Assembly (NCBI GenBank): GCA_050942995.1
Contig: JBMNOI010000002.1
Location: 1-57,760 of the forward strand
Length of the DNA stretch: 57,760 nt
Source: JBMNOI01 sp050942995
GTDB taxonomy: Bacteria; Chloroflexota; Anaerolineae; UBA1429
Direction: 5' to 3'
Below, piece after piece: positions 32,556 to 42,100 of this stretch. How positions within the stretch are numbered: the first letter of the stretch is position 1; each line of letters starts with the position of its first letter. The position numbers were made by a program, and so were the translations under genes. The notes beneath the pieces are model-generated. The model saw only the letters and a list, made by a program, of their open reading frames with translations. It had not been told where the DNA came from and searched no databases.

Positions 32556-33917
32556 ATGTCCTCCGAGAACCAACATCAAGCACCGCACGACGCAGAGGAG
32601 GCTCCTTTTCTACCGCCGCGCATTACCCGGCGCAATATCGCCCTCAGTGCCGCCAATCAATTTTTTGTCGAAGCCGGCATGACATTGTCCGAGGGGACGA
32701 CCGTGCTGCCGTTGCTGGTAAAAGCACTGGGCGGCTCGAACTTTCTCGCCGGATTGCTTCCTTCATTACGCTGGTTTGGCTGGCTGGCGCCCCAATTTCT
32801 GGCCGCCGGTAGAATGCAGCGTCTGACTTATTTTGTCCCTATCGTCCAAAAGCTCGAACTGGTCCGTTGTATCGGTTATCTGTTACTGGGTATTCTGACC
32901 GTGCTCCTGGGGCCGAGTCGGCCGGGCCTCATGCTGGCGATATTTGTCGTGTTGTTCATGCTCACCCGCATTGCGGCGGGGAGCTCGGCGGTGGCGCGGA
33001 CCGAGGTGGTGGCCCGCATTGTTCCGCAAGAAGAGCGCGCCACCGTCATCTCGACCCGGCGTGTCACCGGGGGTGTGGCGGGCCTGTTGGCCGGCTTTGT
33101 CGTGGGCTATGTGCTGAACGAGCGCGTGAGCCAGTTCCCCGTGAACTATGGCTTGTTGCTGGGATTGTCGGGCATCTCCTTTGGCCTGGCAATCGTTGTA
33201 TTCAGCGGGATCGTCGAGCGGCAGCTGCCCATCAAGCCGCGACAGATCGATATGCTTCAGCAGATCCGGCGCACGCCGGCCCTTTTGCGCGCCGATCGCC
33301 GCTACGCCATGTATATCAGCGTGCGCGCGGCGGCATCGGGGCTCAATCTGGCGGCTCCGTTTTATATCCTCTATGCCACCGAGGCGTTGGGCGTGCCCGC
33401 GGCCATGGCCGGCATCTATATCACCCTGCGCACGGCCACTCAGGTGCTCTCGAATATGTTCTGGGGAGGCCAGTGCCGTCGCCGGGGCAGCCTCTGGGTG
33501 TTACAGCTTGCCCTGGCGCTGGGGGTTACTGCGCCCCTCTCAGTGGTCGCCCTGGCTATTGTCGGGCCACATCTCTGGCCAGAGGGCGCGCCCGCTATAC
33601 TGGGATGGGCGTTCTCTCTGGTGTTTCTGATGCAGGGACTCTCGGCCTCGGGCGAGAGCCTGAGCGAGCTAACCTATCTGTACGAGATCGCTCCCGAAGA
33701 GGAACGCCCCACCTACTATGGGCTGATCAACACCGTGCTCGGGCCGCTCTACTTTCTGCCCGCTGTGGCCGGAGCGATGCTCGATCTGGTGGGCTTTATC
33801 CCCATTTTTTCGGCGGCTGCGCTCTTTATCTCCATCGCCTATATCCTGGCCGTCCGCATGAACGCTCACGAACAGAAGCGGGCACATCCCGCCGGCCGGG
33901 CGATTCAAAGCCAATAA
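32556..33917 (+). CDS. Major facilitator superfamily transporter
   Basis: 453 aa with about twelve hydrophobic segments after a 25-residue polar N-terminus. The loop after segment 4-5 (EVVARIVPQEERATVISTRRVTG cut across residues 150-172) and IAPEEERPTYYGLINT near 385 are the paired cytoplasmic loops of MFS exporters. The substrate cannot be predicted. AGGAG sits 5 nt before the ATG. A long perfect hairpin follows the stop. Confidence 0.85.
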   Translation: MSSENQHQAPHDAEEAPFLPPRITRRNIALSAANQFFVEAGMTLSEGTTVLPLLVKALGGSNFLAGLLPSLRWFGWLAPQFLAAGRMQRLTYFVPIVQKLELVRCIGYLLLGILTVLLGPSRPGLMLAIFVVLFMLTRIAAGSSAVARTEVVARIVPQEERATVISTRRVTGGVAGLLAGFVVGYVLNERVSQFPVNYGLLLGLSGISFGLAIVVFSGIVERQLPIKPRQIDMLQQIRRTPALLRADRRYAMYISVRAAASGLNLAAPFYILYATEALGVPAAMAGIYITLRTATQVLSNMFWGGQCRRRGSLWVLQLALALGVTAPLSVVALAIVGPHLWPEGAPAILGWAFSLVFLMQGLSASGESLSELTYLYEIAPEEERPTYYGLINTVLGPLYFLPAVAGAMLDLVGFIPIFSAAALFISIAYILAVRMNAHEQKRAHPAGRAIQSQ

Positions 33918-33932
33918 GCGAGAGGTGTATCT

Positions 33933-33978
33933 ACGGCAGAGAGGGCAGTCCCATTTACAGGACTGCCCTCTCTGCCGT
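33933..33978 (+). terminator. 19-bp perfect hairpin after the MFS gene, no U-tract
   Basis: 33933-33951 and 33960-33978 are perfect inverted arms (19 bp) with an 8-nt loop, 16 nt after the stop. What follows is CTGGCCC, not a T-run. It is probably a U-less terminator or an mRNA 3' protector. Confidence 0.55.
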
Positions 33979-34067
33979 CTGGCCCGTAGGCGATGCGATG
34001 CGACAGTGTTCGGCCAGAGCCCTACCTCATGCCGCTATCGGTAATACGCTCGCTCACAGGACTCGTA

Positions 34068-34505
34068 TCAGTAAAAGCCACTGTATCGGGAAAAGTGAGT
34101 CGAGTAGAACTCACCCACCTTTCCGTCTCCATCCAGGTCGCTCGTCTCGATGGCGGTGGTTTTGCCCTTGGCGATATAGTAGACGATCGGGGCATCGCCT
34201 ATCTTGATAATCACCGGCTTGTTGAACTGGCGCTCGGGGTGAAAATCGGCCTGGATCCCCCCATCGGGTGTTTTGGTGACCTTGAGGATTACCGGACCGC
34301 CCTTGGGCATGGCACCGACCGGAATAGTCACACTGACATCCATAACCTGCAGGGTCACCGGCTCGGTGATGTTTGCAGGAAGGTGAATCATGCCTCGCTC
34401 GTGTTTGGCGCCGGGCGCGGCCGAGGCTGACAGCGGCATAACCAGCGTGGCCAGCATAAGCATGAAACAAAACAGAGCCAGTAGCCATCGTCTACTGCGA
34501 ATCAT
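34068..34505 (-). CDS. Secreted ZU5-like protein with a calcium-type loop
   Basis: 145 aa. Signal peptide 1-29 (basic start, ending ASAAPG). The mature part contains HLPANITEPVTLQVMDVS and VTIPVGAMPKGGPVILKVTK, the pattern of ZU5-like beta domains (the PxGA step is characteristic). The C-terminal SDLDGDGKVGEF has the spacing of an EF-hand/dockerin-like calcium loop. CAGGAGGT precedes the ATG. Function unknown; probably exported and structural. The next 211 nt on this side (34506-34716) hold no gene. Confidence 0.7.
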   Translation of the reverse strand: MIRSRRWLLALFCFMLMLATLVMPLSASAAPGAKHERGMIHLPANITEPVTLQVMDVSVTIPVGAMPKGGPVILKVTKTPDGGIQADFHPERQFNKPVIIKIGDAPIVYYIAKGKTTAIETSDLDGDGKVGEFYSTHFSRYSGFY

Positions 34506-34716
34506 CCCCTACCTCCTGATTCTGGGAAAAGCGCTCGCTTCCTGAGCGTCGCCACACTGTACAGAATCTCCCAAGGTCATCATACCAAAGGGGGAGGGGA
34601 TGTACTGTGAAATATACGTCAAAGGGGTACGCGATTGAGGGGATGCGCGAGAAAGATGCATTAAGATGGTGTCAACTCGTGGGCCGATGCTGCATCATAT
34701 GTGCGTTATGCCGGCT

Positions 34717-36783
34717 TTACACCTGGCCGGACGATCTGGATCGACGGCGACCGATGTAATGGGTCACAGCGATCACGATACCGAGCCCCAGAGCTCCTGC
34801 AGTGATGAGCAGCGTCTGACGTATCATTTCCCTGTGAAACATCGTCGATGTCGCCTCCAGATCACGCGTCTGTCCCCAGCCTACATTCCATGGGACGGGC
34901 GCAGCCGAGGGATCCTCGCTGCGATACCGGACCCGATAGGTCCAGTAGCTCGCCGAGGGCAGGCTCTCCCAGATCTGTCGTTGCTCGCGGAGAATGATGG
35001 TGGCGAGCTGCGTTTCCTTCTGCTCACCATCATCGGTGGGTTGTTGACTGCCCAACTCGACCAGGCGCCAACGAATATATTCCGATTCGGCCTGCCATGC
35101 GCTCTGCATGGGGCCAAGATCCACCCGTTCACGATAGATGCGGCGGTCCCACCAGCGGCCGGGTATCTCGTCATAGTCGTGCAGGCTCAACTGCCATGGT
35201 GCGGCCAGCGCCATGGCCAGCGTATTCTCTTCCTCGGCCAGGGCGACATAGACCGACCCTGCCCGTTCGGCGAGCTCGGCGATCGTGGCATAGGCCACGC
35301 GGATCTCGATCTCGGCCGTGCCGTTGCCGGGGTCCTGGGTGGGCGTCACCTGCATCTGTACGCCCGGTATCTCATCGACTCGATGGATCGCCTCATCCAG
35401 CCAGGCCAGAGTGGTCGGAGTCGACGGCCCGTACAGGGCCATCTGATAGCGGGCGATCCGTTCATGGGGCTCGAGTACCATCTCGGCACGCACCGAGCGG
35501 AACGGCGGCGCATAGCGCGTCAGGGCGTCTCGCATGCCCGGTGAAAGCAGATCGCCGAGCTGCTCTATCGCCCGGGCGGATTGTCCTTTTTTCGCCAGAT
35601 CCAGCGCCCAATAGAGGGCCATATCTTCGCGGGCGATGGTCTGGCCCTGTTGATCGGCTCCGGGCACATCGTATGCCTTTTGCAGGTATTCCAGCGCGGC
35701 GGCGGGATCGTCCAGCCCGTTCGCCGCCTGAGCGGCGTCATAGTAGACCCGGCTCAACAGATTGGCTACCCGATCGTCGTCAGTACCTCGCGCCAATACC
35801 TCTTCCAGTTCCTGCGCGGCCAGTAGCAGATAGTTCAGCGTCAAGTCGGTTGCGGTGCTGGCCCGCGCGATATACAACTCGGCCAGAGTCAGCCGCGGTG
35901 CGGCATCATCGGGAGACGATTGGATGGCGGCATGCAATGCGGCGACGGCTTCGGCAAAGGGATCCTCAAAGGGCACCTCTTCACGTGCGGCGGTCTCTTG
36001 CAGGTCTACAAGGGTGACGGCCAACTGATGAGCCTCGCCATTTGCCCGCAGGTCGCGCAGACGCTGCCAGACGGGGGGCGTCAGCATAATCAACGAATGG
36101 GGGCGAACGGCATCCAGTCCTTCATACTCCCAGAGAAGCATCCGACCGTCGAAATCGATGACGCCGGGATCGACGGCCAGTATGGCATCCTCCGTCATGT
36201 GCCGGGGCAGCCGAAATTCGACACGGATACCCTCCACGGTTCGCCAGGCTTCCAGAGCCGGAGCATCCCAGCTCCAGCGGATAAAGTGGGGTGAGGGCAG
36301 GCTGTGACGATAGGTGAGGCGGAGGGTGCGCCGCTGATTAGGGGCCAACGACATCTCCCAGAGCAGACCGTCGTCGGCCACGGCGACGGGGTCCAGCGTC
36401 TGGTCTCCGTCGCGCAGAGTGGGCTGCGGAATGTTCCCATCACCGCCCGCCGGTAGCGCCAGACGCAGCCGCAGATCCGCCGATTGCGCCCGGTCGCCGT
36501 TATGCATCTCGTATCTCTGCTCGACATCGATGGCGCAGACATCGCCTTCACAGGAGACGGTGGCGACCAGCACACAGGAGACGAGCCGCACAGAGGCCGG
36601 CGCATCCACAGGAACCAACGACACATCGACGGCGGGCGCCGACGCCTGAGCCCGCACCGGGCCGACGCCCGCGATCAGCATGAATATCAAAGCCAGCGCC
36701 ATCAACCACCACGGGGTGGTGAGTGCGCCCGTCCGGCTCATTCCTGTTCTGCTGTCGTCATCGTGTCGCGACGGTATCTGCAT
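34717..36783 (-). CDS. Membrane-anchored extracytoplasmic protein with TPR-like middle
   Basis: 688 aa. N-terminal signal segment (about 24-46, ending VRAQA), a beta-rich domain with an IDVEQRYEMHNGDRA strand pair, a helical TPR-like stretch (about 285-430: repeated LAELYIARA, LLLAAQELEEVL and AALEYLQKAYDVPG units), another mixed domain, and a C-terminal membrane helix (about 652-675) followed by a basic tail. No catalytic motif and no known family. ATG 36783 lies 7 nt past the stop of the BNR-repeat gene with GGGAG in between; longer readings would overlap that gene. Probably works with it. Confidence 0.65.
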   Translation of the reverse strand: MQIPSRHDDDSRTGMSRTGALTTPWWLMALALIFMLIAGVGPVRAQASAPAVDVSLVPVDAPASVRLVSCVLVATVSCEGDVCAIDVEQRYEMHNGDRAQSADLRLRLALPAGGDGNIPQPTLRDGDQTLDPVAVADDGLLWEMSLAPNQRRTLRLTYRHSLPSPHFIRWSWDAPALEAWRTVEGIRVEFRLPRHMTEDAILAVDPGVIDFDGRMLLWEYEGLDAVRPHSLIMLTPPVWQRLRDLRANGEAHQLAVTLVDLQETAAREEVPFEDPFAEAVAALHAAIQSSPDDAAPRLTLAELYIARASTATDLTLNYLLLAAQELEEVLARGTDDDRVANLLSRVYYDAAQAANGLDDPAAALEYLQKAYDVPGADQQGQTIAREDMALYWALDLAKKGQSARAIEQLGDLLSPGMRDALTRYAPPFRSVRAEMVLEPHERIARYQMALYGPSTPTTLAWLDEAIHRVDEIPGVQMQVTPTQDPGNGTAEIEIRVAYATIAELAERAGSVYVALAEEENTLAMALAAPWQLSLHDYDEIPGRWWDRRIYRERVDLGPMQSAWQAESEYIRWRLVELGSQQPTDDGEQKETQLATIILREQRQIWESLPSASYWTYRVRYRSEDPSAAPVPWNVGWGQTRDLEATSTMFHREMIRQTLLITAGALGLGIVIAVTHYIGRRRSRSSGQV

Positions 36784-36790
36784 CGCTCCC

Positions 36791-37750
36791 TCATTGTGCG
36801 GCGATGTCCAAACTATGCACCGAATCGATGTGAGGGTCAAGCGGGCGCCATCGGATGCCGTCCAACGGGCTGATGACGACGCTGCCGCCAGAGCGCACAG
36901 CCAGAATCTCGTCGGGAAGGTGAGGGCTGATGACAAACGACTCGACCATATCTTCCATGGGGAGATCCAGCCCTGTCGCCGCCAGCGTCCATGTGGCGCC
37001 CCCGTCGGTGCTGCCCAGGATGCGCCCCTCATGGCCCACACGCCTCGCAGGCCCTGCAAACAGGTGTTGCGGATTCTGGGGGAGCAGCGCAACGGCGCGG
37101 GTATATCCCTCGGTCAGATGCTGCCAGCTAGAGGCGCCGTCGACGCTTCGGTATACGCCGCCGGCGGTGGCCGCATAGAGCAGGTTCGGATCCTCGGGGT
37201 GTACGGCCAGACCATGGACATCGATATGGACGCCATCGTGGGTGATGGTCCAGTTTTCGCCACGATCCGTCGACTTGAGCAGCCCACCCACCTCCAGTGC
37301 GCCGTAAATCAGATCCGGCTGCGCCGGATGCAGCGCCAGAGCACGTACCGCTCCGGCTCGTGGAGAATAGGGGAGCGACCACTGATCTGATTCGGGCAGA
37401 CGGCGAATACTCAGATCCGTCCAGGTCTTGCCGCCGTCAGTGCTCATATAAAGGTTGGCGGGCTCGGTGCCCACATAGACGGTCAGTGGATCATGGGGCG
37501 CAAAGGCGATCGAGCGCACATACTCGATGCCGGCATCGCCGCCGATGCGCTCCCATCCCCGTCCACCATCTTCGCTGCGAAAGAGTCCTGTGCCATAGGC
37601 CCCGGCATAAACCATATCGGCGGCGCCGGGACGAGAGGCCACCACCCACACATCGTGCCCCTCCAGGCTGAGGCCGGTGACGTTCCAGGTATCGTCTGTG
37701 CGTTCCAGCGATACCACCCCATTGCGCGTGCCCATTCGCATGATCAACAT
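36791..37750 (-). CDS. BNR/YCF48-type beta-propeller protein
   Basis: 319 aa. Five Asp-box motifs (RSEDGGRGW, MSTDGGKTW, KSTDRGENW, RSVDGASSW, GSTDGGATW) spaced 45-60 residues, each at the tip of a propeller blade, with VYVGT/IYGAL/LYAAT strands between. No signal peptide is evident, and no sialidase catalytic residues can be assigned. ATG 37750 was chosen because AAGGAGG lies 9 nt before it, inside a longer frame starting at 37771. Likely a binding scaffold; operon partner of the membrane protein downstream. Confidence 0.75.
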   Translation of the reverse strand: MLIMRMGTRNGVVSLERTDDTWNVTGLSLEGHDVWVVASRPGAADMVYAGAYGTGLFRSEDGGRGWERIGGDAGIEYVRSIAFAPHDPLTVYVGTEPANLYMSTDGGKTWTDLSIRRLPESDQWSLPYSPRAGAVRALALHPAQPDLIYGALEVGGLLKSTDRGENWTITHDGVHIDVHGLAVHPEDPNLLYAATAGGVYRSVDGASSWQHLTEGYTRAVALLPQNPQHLFAGPARRVGHEGRILGSTDGGATWTLAATGLDLPMEDMVESFVISPHLPDEILAVRSGGSVVISPLDGIRWRPLDPHIDSVHSLDIAAQ

Positions 37751-37816
37751 GGCCCTGTCCCTCCTTGCCATGGAAACCGGATCTCGATTTGCGTTTCCCC
37801 TTGCGGATTACATACT

Positions 37817-37822
37817 ATTATA
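37817..37822 (-). promoter_or_regulatory. -10 box of the BNR/TPR operon
   Basis: Perfect TATAAT on the minus strand in an A+T-rich stretch; the -35 is poor. Leader about 60 nt. Confidence 0.5.
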
Positions 37823-37943
37823 ACAAAAATAGTTTAGAAACGCATGGGCATGAATGATGATCAAAGACGATCGACTCTGGAACAGAAAAGCCCGCAAGGA
37901 AGCCGGTCGGGAGCATGGGGTCGTGGGGCGCCCGGGAATCTCT

Positions 37944-38360
37944 TTAGCAAGGGGGTATGGATTCGTCCCGGCGGAATTCAGGCGCCGTGTATCGGCGGCC
38001 GTCCCGACGGCTGCACCGGCGGATACCCTCCAGCAGCGCTTCGGGGGGCTCGCCTTTGCTGACAAATCCATCCGCTCCGGCGGAGAGGGCGGCCTGTTCG
38101 GCCTCAGGATGGCCGCTGAGGGCAAGAATACACACGTCGGGCACAATCTTACGGAGGTGGGTAAGCAAGTCGGACGAGGGAGAGCCGGGGAGTTCCCAAT
38201 CGAGCAATACGAGATCGGGGCGCGTCGCGTGCACGTGGGGCAGTAACTGATCGATATCATCCGCTTCGGCCACAATCTCACAGTCGGGCTCTTGTTCGAG
38301 CAAGAGACGCAGAGCCGAGCGTACACTCGATTGATCGTCAGCAAGCAGTATACGAATCAT
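37944..38360 (-). CDS. Single-domain response regulator (receiver only)
   Basis: 138 aa. Receiver domain with the acidic pair DD at 8-9, the phospho-acceptor Asp in LLDWELPG (about 54), Ser in LALSGHP and the Lys in VSKGEP. There is no DNA-binding output; about 20 residues of basic tail follow. It could act as a phosphate sink or bind a partner. Its sequence is similar in style to NarL-type receivers, so it may be a derivative of a LuxR-type regulator such as its neighbour. AGGATGAT precedes the ATG. Confidence 0.82.
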   Translation of the reverse strand: MIRILLADDQSSVRSALRLLLEQEPDCEIVAEADDIDQLLPHVHATRPDLVLLDWELPGSPSSDLLTHLRKIVPDVCILALSGHPEAEQAALSAGADGFVSKGEPPEALLEGIRRCSRRDGRRYTAPEFRRDESIPPC

Positions 38361-38410
38361 ATCATCCTCATTGTAAAATCATTACGCCGTGCCATGCATC
38401 CAGTATGCGC

Positions 38411-38445
38411 ACAAAACCCCCCGAATGCACCGCGCATTCGGGGGG
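38411..38445 (-). terminator. Terminator of the sensory operon
   Basis: Minus strand: CCCCCCGAATGC (38445-38434) pairs with GCATTCGGGGGG (38428-38417), 12 bp, 5-nt loop, then TTTTGTG. Confidence 0.85.
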
Positions 38446-38471
38446 AGTCTGCTCTGGCCAGGTGGTCGGGG

Positions 38472-38499
38472 CACAACCTGGTCAACTGACCAGGTTGTG
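38472..38499. repeat. 28-nt inverted repeat spanning the regulator stop codon
   Basis: CACAACCTGGTCA (38472-38484) and TGACCAGGTTGTG (38487-38499), 13-bp arms around AC. It contains the last codons and the TGA stop of the NarL-type regulator, 27 nt before the U-tract terminator. Confidence 0.6.
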
Positions 38500-39123
38500 T
38501 TGCAGGGCCAGCGCCACCGCCTCGGTGCGACTGGATGCCCCGAGCTTGGAGAGAATACTGCTGACATGGAATTTGACGGTCGAACGGCTGACGATGAGCC
38601 GTTCGGCGATATCGGGGTTGCTGAGTCCTTCGACCATCAACGCCAGCACCTCACGCTCCCGCGCTGTGAGGTCGAACCCCAGGGGCGGCGGTTGGGTGGT
38701 GGCGTGGATCAAGCTCTGGGCCGCCTCGGGCGCCAGCGTGGATCGGCCGGCGTGCGCCTTGCGAATCGCGTCGGCCAGCTCATCTGCCGAGACGTTCTTG
38801 AGCAGGTAGCTGATGGCGCCGGCCTGTAGCACGCCCTGTACCAGTTCATCTTCACGAAAGCTGGTCAGCGCGACCACCTGCACATCGGGATACTGCCGGC
38901 GTATGATGCGGGTGGCCTCTACCCCGTCCATCTCGGGCATGATGAGGTCCATCAGCACCACATCCGGGTGCAGCTTTTCGACCATTTGCACCGCTTCGCG
39001 TCCGTTGGATGCCTCGCCTACCAGCTCCAGATCATCGGAAACCAGCAGAAAAGCTCCTAACCCGCTGCGCACCACGGCATGATCGTCCACCAGCAATACA
39101 CGAATGGTCTTGTTGTCGCTCAT
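38482..39123 (-). CDS. NarL/LuxR-family response regulator
   Basis: 213 aa. Receiver (1-120): DD in VLLVDDHAVV, phospho-acceptor Asp in VLMDLIMPEMDG near 59, Thr in ALTSF, Lys in LLKNVS. LuxR helix-turn-helix (about 148-208): LTAREREVLALMVEGL, then NPDIAERLIVSRSTVKFHV. ATG 39123 overlaps the TGA of the histidine kinase gene as ATGA; CAGGAG lies upstream. This is the DNA-binding output of the adjacent kinase. Target promoters are unknown. Confidence 0.92.
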   Translation of the reverse strand: MSDNKTIRVLLVDDHAVVRSGLGAFLLVSDDLELVGEASNGREAVQMVEKLHPDVVLMDLIMPEMDGVEATRIIRRQYPDVQVVALTSFREDELVQGVLQAGAISYLLKNVSADELADAIRKAHAGRSTLAPEAAQSLIHATTQPPPLGFDLTAREREVLALMVEGLSNPDIAERLIVSRSTVKFHVSSILSKLGASSRTEAVALALQHNLVS

Positions 39124-42100
39124 GTCCCGCTCCTGTTTGCGTCCCCTTGCCAGGTCACCATCACACGGGTTCCCCGGCCGATCTGGCTCTCGATGGATAA
39201 TTCGGCGTCGATCCCTTGTGCGCGTTCTTGCATGATGCTCAGTCCCAGCCGGTTCCCCGGCATCGTCTCCGGGTCGAATCCCCGGCCTTGATCGACGATG
39301 CACAGTGTGGCTTTACCATTCTGACACGAAAGGGAGAGAACGGCGCTATCGGCGCCCGAGTGCTTGGCGACATTGTTCAGCGCCTCCTGGGCGATCCGAT
39401 ACATGGCCACCTTGACCTCTTGCGGCAGTTCACACGCGCCGTCGATCTCTAAAGCGATGGGCACACGTGAGCGCCCGGTGGTAGCCTCGGCCAGTTGTTT
39501 CAGCAATTCGGGCAACGATGCCTCGGCCAGCGCAGTCGGCCGCAGCTCGAGCAAGAGGGTGCGCATCTCGGCCAGCGCGCCGCGGGTAAGCTGGCGCAGC
39601 TCTTCCAGCCGCTGTCGCCCCTGTTCCGGGTCTCGCTCCCAGATTCGGGGTAACACCTCGGCGATGAGGCTGGCGGAGAAGAGCGTCTGCGTGACCGCGT
39701 CATGCAGGTCGCGGGCCAGGCGCTGGCGCTCGGCCGCTGCCGCCGATTGTTCTGCCTGAGCAAAGAGACGGGCGTTCTCCACCGCCACACCGATCTGGTC
39801 CGCCAGGGTCTGTAGGGTGATCAGATCGCCCTCATCAAAGCTGTTCACCTCAGCGTTCTGCACATCCAGAACGCCCACGACGCGGCCTCGCACCTGGATG
39901 GGCACTCCGATCTCGGCACGGGTATCGGGCAGCTCGGGCAGCGGCTTGTATCGCGGTTCACGCGAGACGTCGTTGGCCAGGAGCGCCTCGCCCGTTGCGG
40001 CGACATATCCGAGAATCCCCTCCTGCACCTGCCCAACCTTGAGCCGGTACTCGGTAGGCGATGTCGAATCATCGATAAAGCCCTCCAGGCCGGCCTGGAG
40101 TACCAGCTCTTCTCGCTCGGTATCCATCATCAGGATGTTGACATTGTAATAGCCAAAGGTGTCCTTAATCAACCGGACCACCGTATGGAGTAGCTCATCC
40201 AGATCCAGCAGCGAGGTAATTCCGCGACTGACCTCGTTGATGATGCGAAACTGTTCGGCACGGCGGCGCTGCTCCTCATAGTGTCGCGCGCTGTCGATCG
40301 CCATGGCGACCTGATTGGCCATCGCCAGGGCCAGCTCTCCCTCGTCGGGAGTAAAGTGGCGTTTCAGGGGGCGCCGCGTACCGAGTTGTATCAAGCCCAG
40401 CGGCCGGCCCCCCGCCTCGATGGGCACCACGAGGATGGATTGCATGTCCAACTGCCCGGTCAGTATCGGGTTCACGCGAGGATCCTGGGGCACATCCTCG
40501 ATGATGTGCGGCCTCCGTGTATCCATCACGTGATCCCACAGGATCATGCCGTCCAGGGGCATCTCGCCCTGCTCCAGCGCCGCGCATACAGCGGTGTCAA
40601 AGCCTTTGGCCACAGCGCAACGCAGGTCGACGCCGGCTTTGTCATACAGACAGATCAAACAATGTCCCACACCAAAGATATCGGTGGCATATTCGGCGGC
40701 TCGCGAGAGCACCTGATTCAGATCCAGGGTGCTGCTGACGAGTTGAGACATCCCCACCAGTACACCCTGCTCCTGGCGTCGGCGTATCTCGGCCTCGAAG
40801 AGACGCGCATTATCCACGGCGACACCGATCTGATCGCCGATGGAGGTCAGAAGCCGCACTTTGCTCGATTCAAACTCGCGCGATTCGTGCGCGCAGACGA
40901 ACAACAGCCCCCGAATCTCATCCTGAGCCCGCAGAGGGATCCGGGCAAGGGAGCGAAATCCTCCGGCGCGCATGGCCGAATGCTCGTCCTGCAACGACAG
41001 GTCGGCGATCACCAGTGGCCCGGCCTCATCGGCGAGGCGCCGGATAAATTCCGGCTGTGAGACCATTTCGTCCAGTTGGGTCACCAACTTTGGGCTGAGG
41101 CCGCGGTAGGCGACCGTCCGCAGTATACCGGTTTCACTGTCGGGCAGGAGTACCCCGCCGGCATCCATATCGAGCACTTCCAATGTCTTGTCGAGGGCGT
41201 CGCTCAGTATCTGATTCAGATCGAGCGATTGACTCACCACCGTGGCGATGTCGTTCAATCCGGCCAATTCGCGGGTGCGGTCGGCCACCCGCTGTTCGAG
41301 TTGTCCATACGACTCGCGCAGTCTGGCCGCCATAAGGTTGAACTGGGAGGCCAGTTCGGCGATCTCGTCTTTTGTTCCGGTGGTGATGGTCTGATCGAAA
41401 TCTCCCTCGGCCACTCGCTGCGCGGCCGAGATGAGCCGGGCAATGGGGGTGGTGATATGTCGCACACCGAAAGAGACGACCAGGACGGGGAGAATCACGC
41501 CCATCGCCAACAACCCCAGAAGATAGGGGCCATAGCCCTGTCCCGAGCGGGTCAGAGCGGCCCAGTGCTCCTGCGTGATCAACCCCCAGGAGGTGCCGGG
41601 TACCGGCGCAAAGCTGGCCAGAATATCCTGCCCGTCAAAGTCACGGGTGCGGGCGGTGCCCACCCGCCCGCGTAGCGCCTGACGCACCACGGCGCTGGTC
41701 GAAACATCCTCCATGATGCGCCGATCATCCGAGTGATAGATGAGGCGGCCGTTGCCGTCTACCAGGTAGGCGTTGCCGTTCTGCCCCATGCGCAGCTTGA
41801 CCAGATCGCCGTAAAAGGCGCTGACGGCCGTGGCTCCCATGCGAAACATGCCCGCCATCGCCCCCTGAAACTCTCCCATCGGGCCGATGACCGGCACGAC
41901 AAAGGCGATGACCTGCGTTCCATCGGGGCCATCGGGCTCGATATCGGAGAATACGACGTCCGTGCTGTGCAGCACCTGTCGGAAATAGGCCCGGCCCGAC
42001 CAGTCCTGTCCGATGATCTCAGGGCGATCGGGCTCTGTGCCGACGACGGTGCCGGTCGAGTCGAGCAGTATCACGCCGCCGTCAAAGACGACCAACCGAT

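Noticed and set aside
32867..34207. 446-aa open frame on the plus strand
   Set aside because: Out-of-frame shadow of the MFS transporter, running through its stop and the 19-bp hairpin; no ribosome site and no domain.
37808..38344. 178-aa minus-strand frame overlapping the receiver gene
   Set aside because: It is an alternative frame of the same DNA; the 138-aa frame has the full set of receiver residues and a ribosome site.
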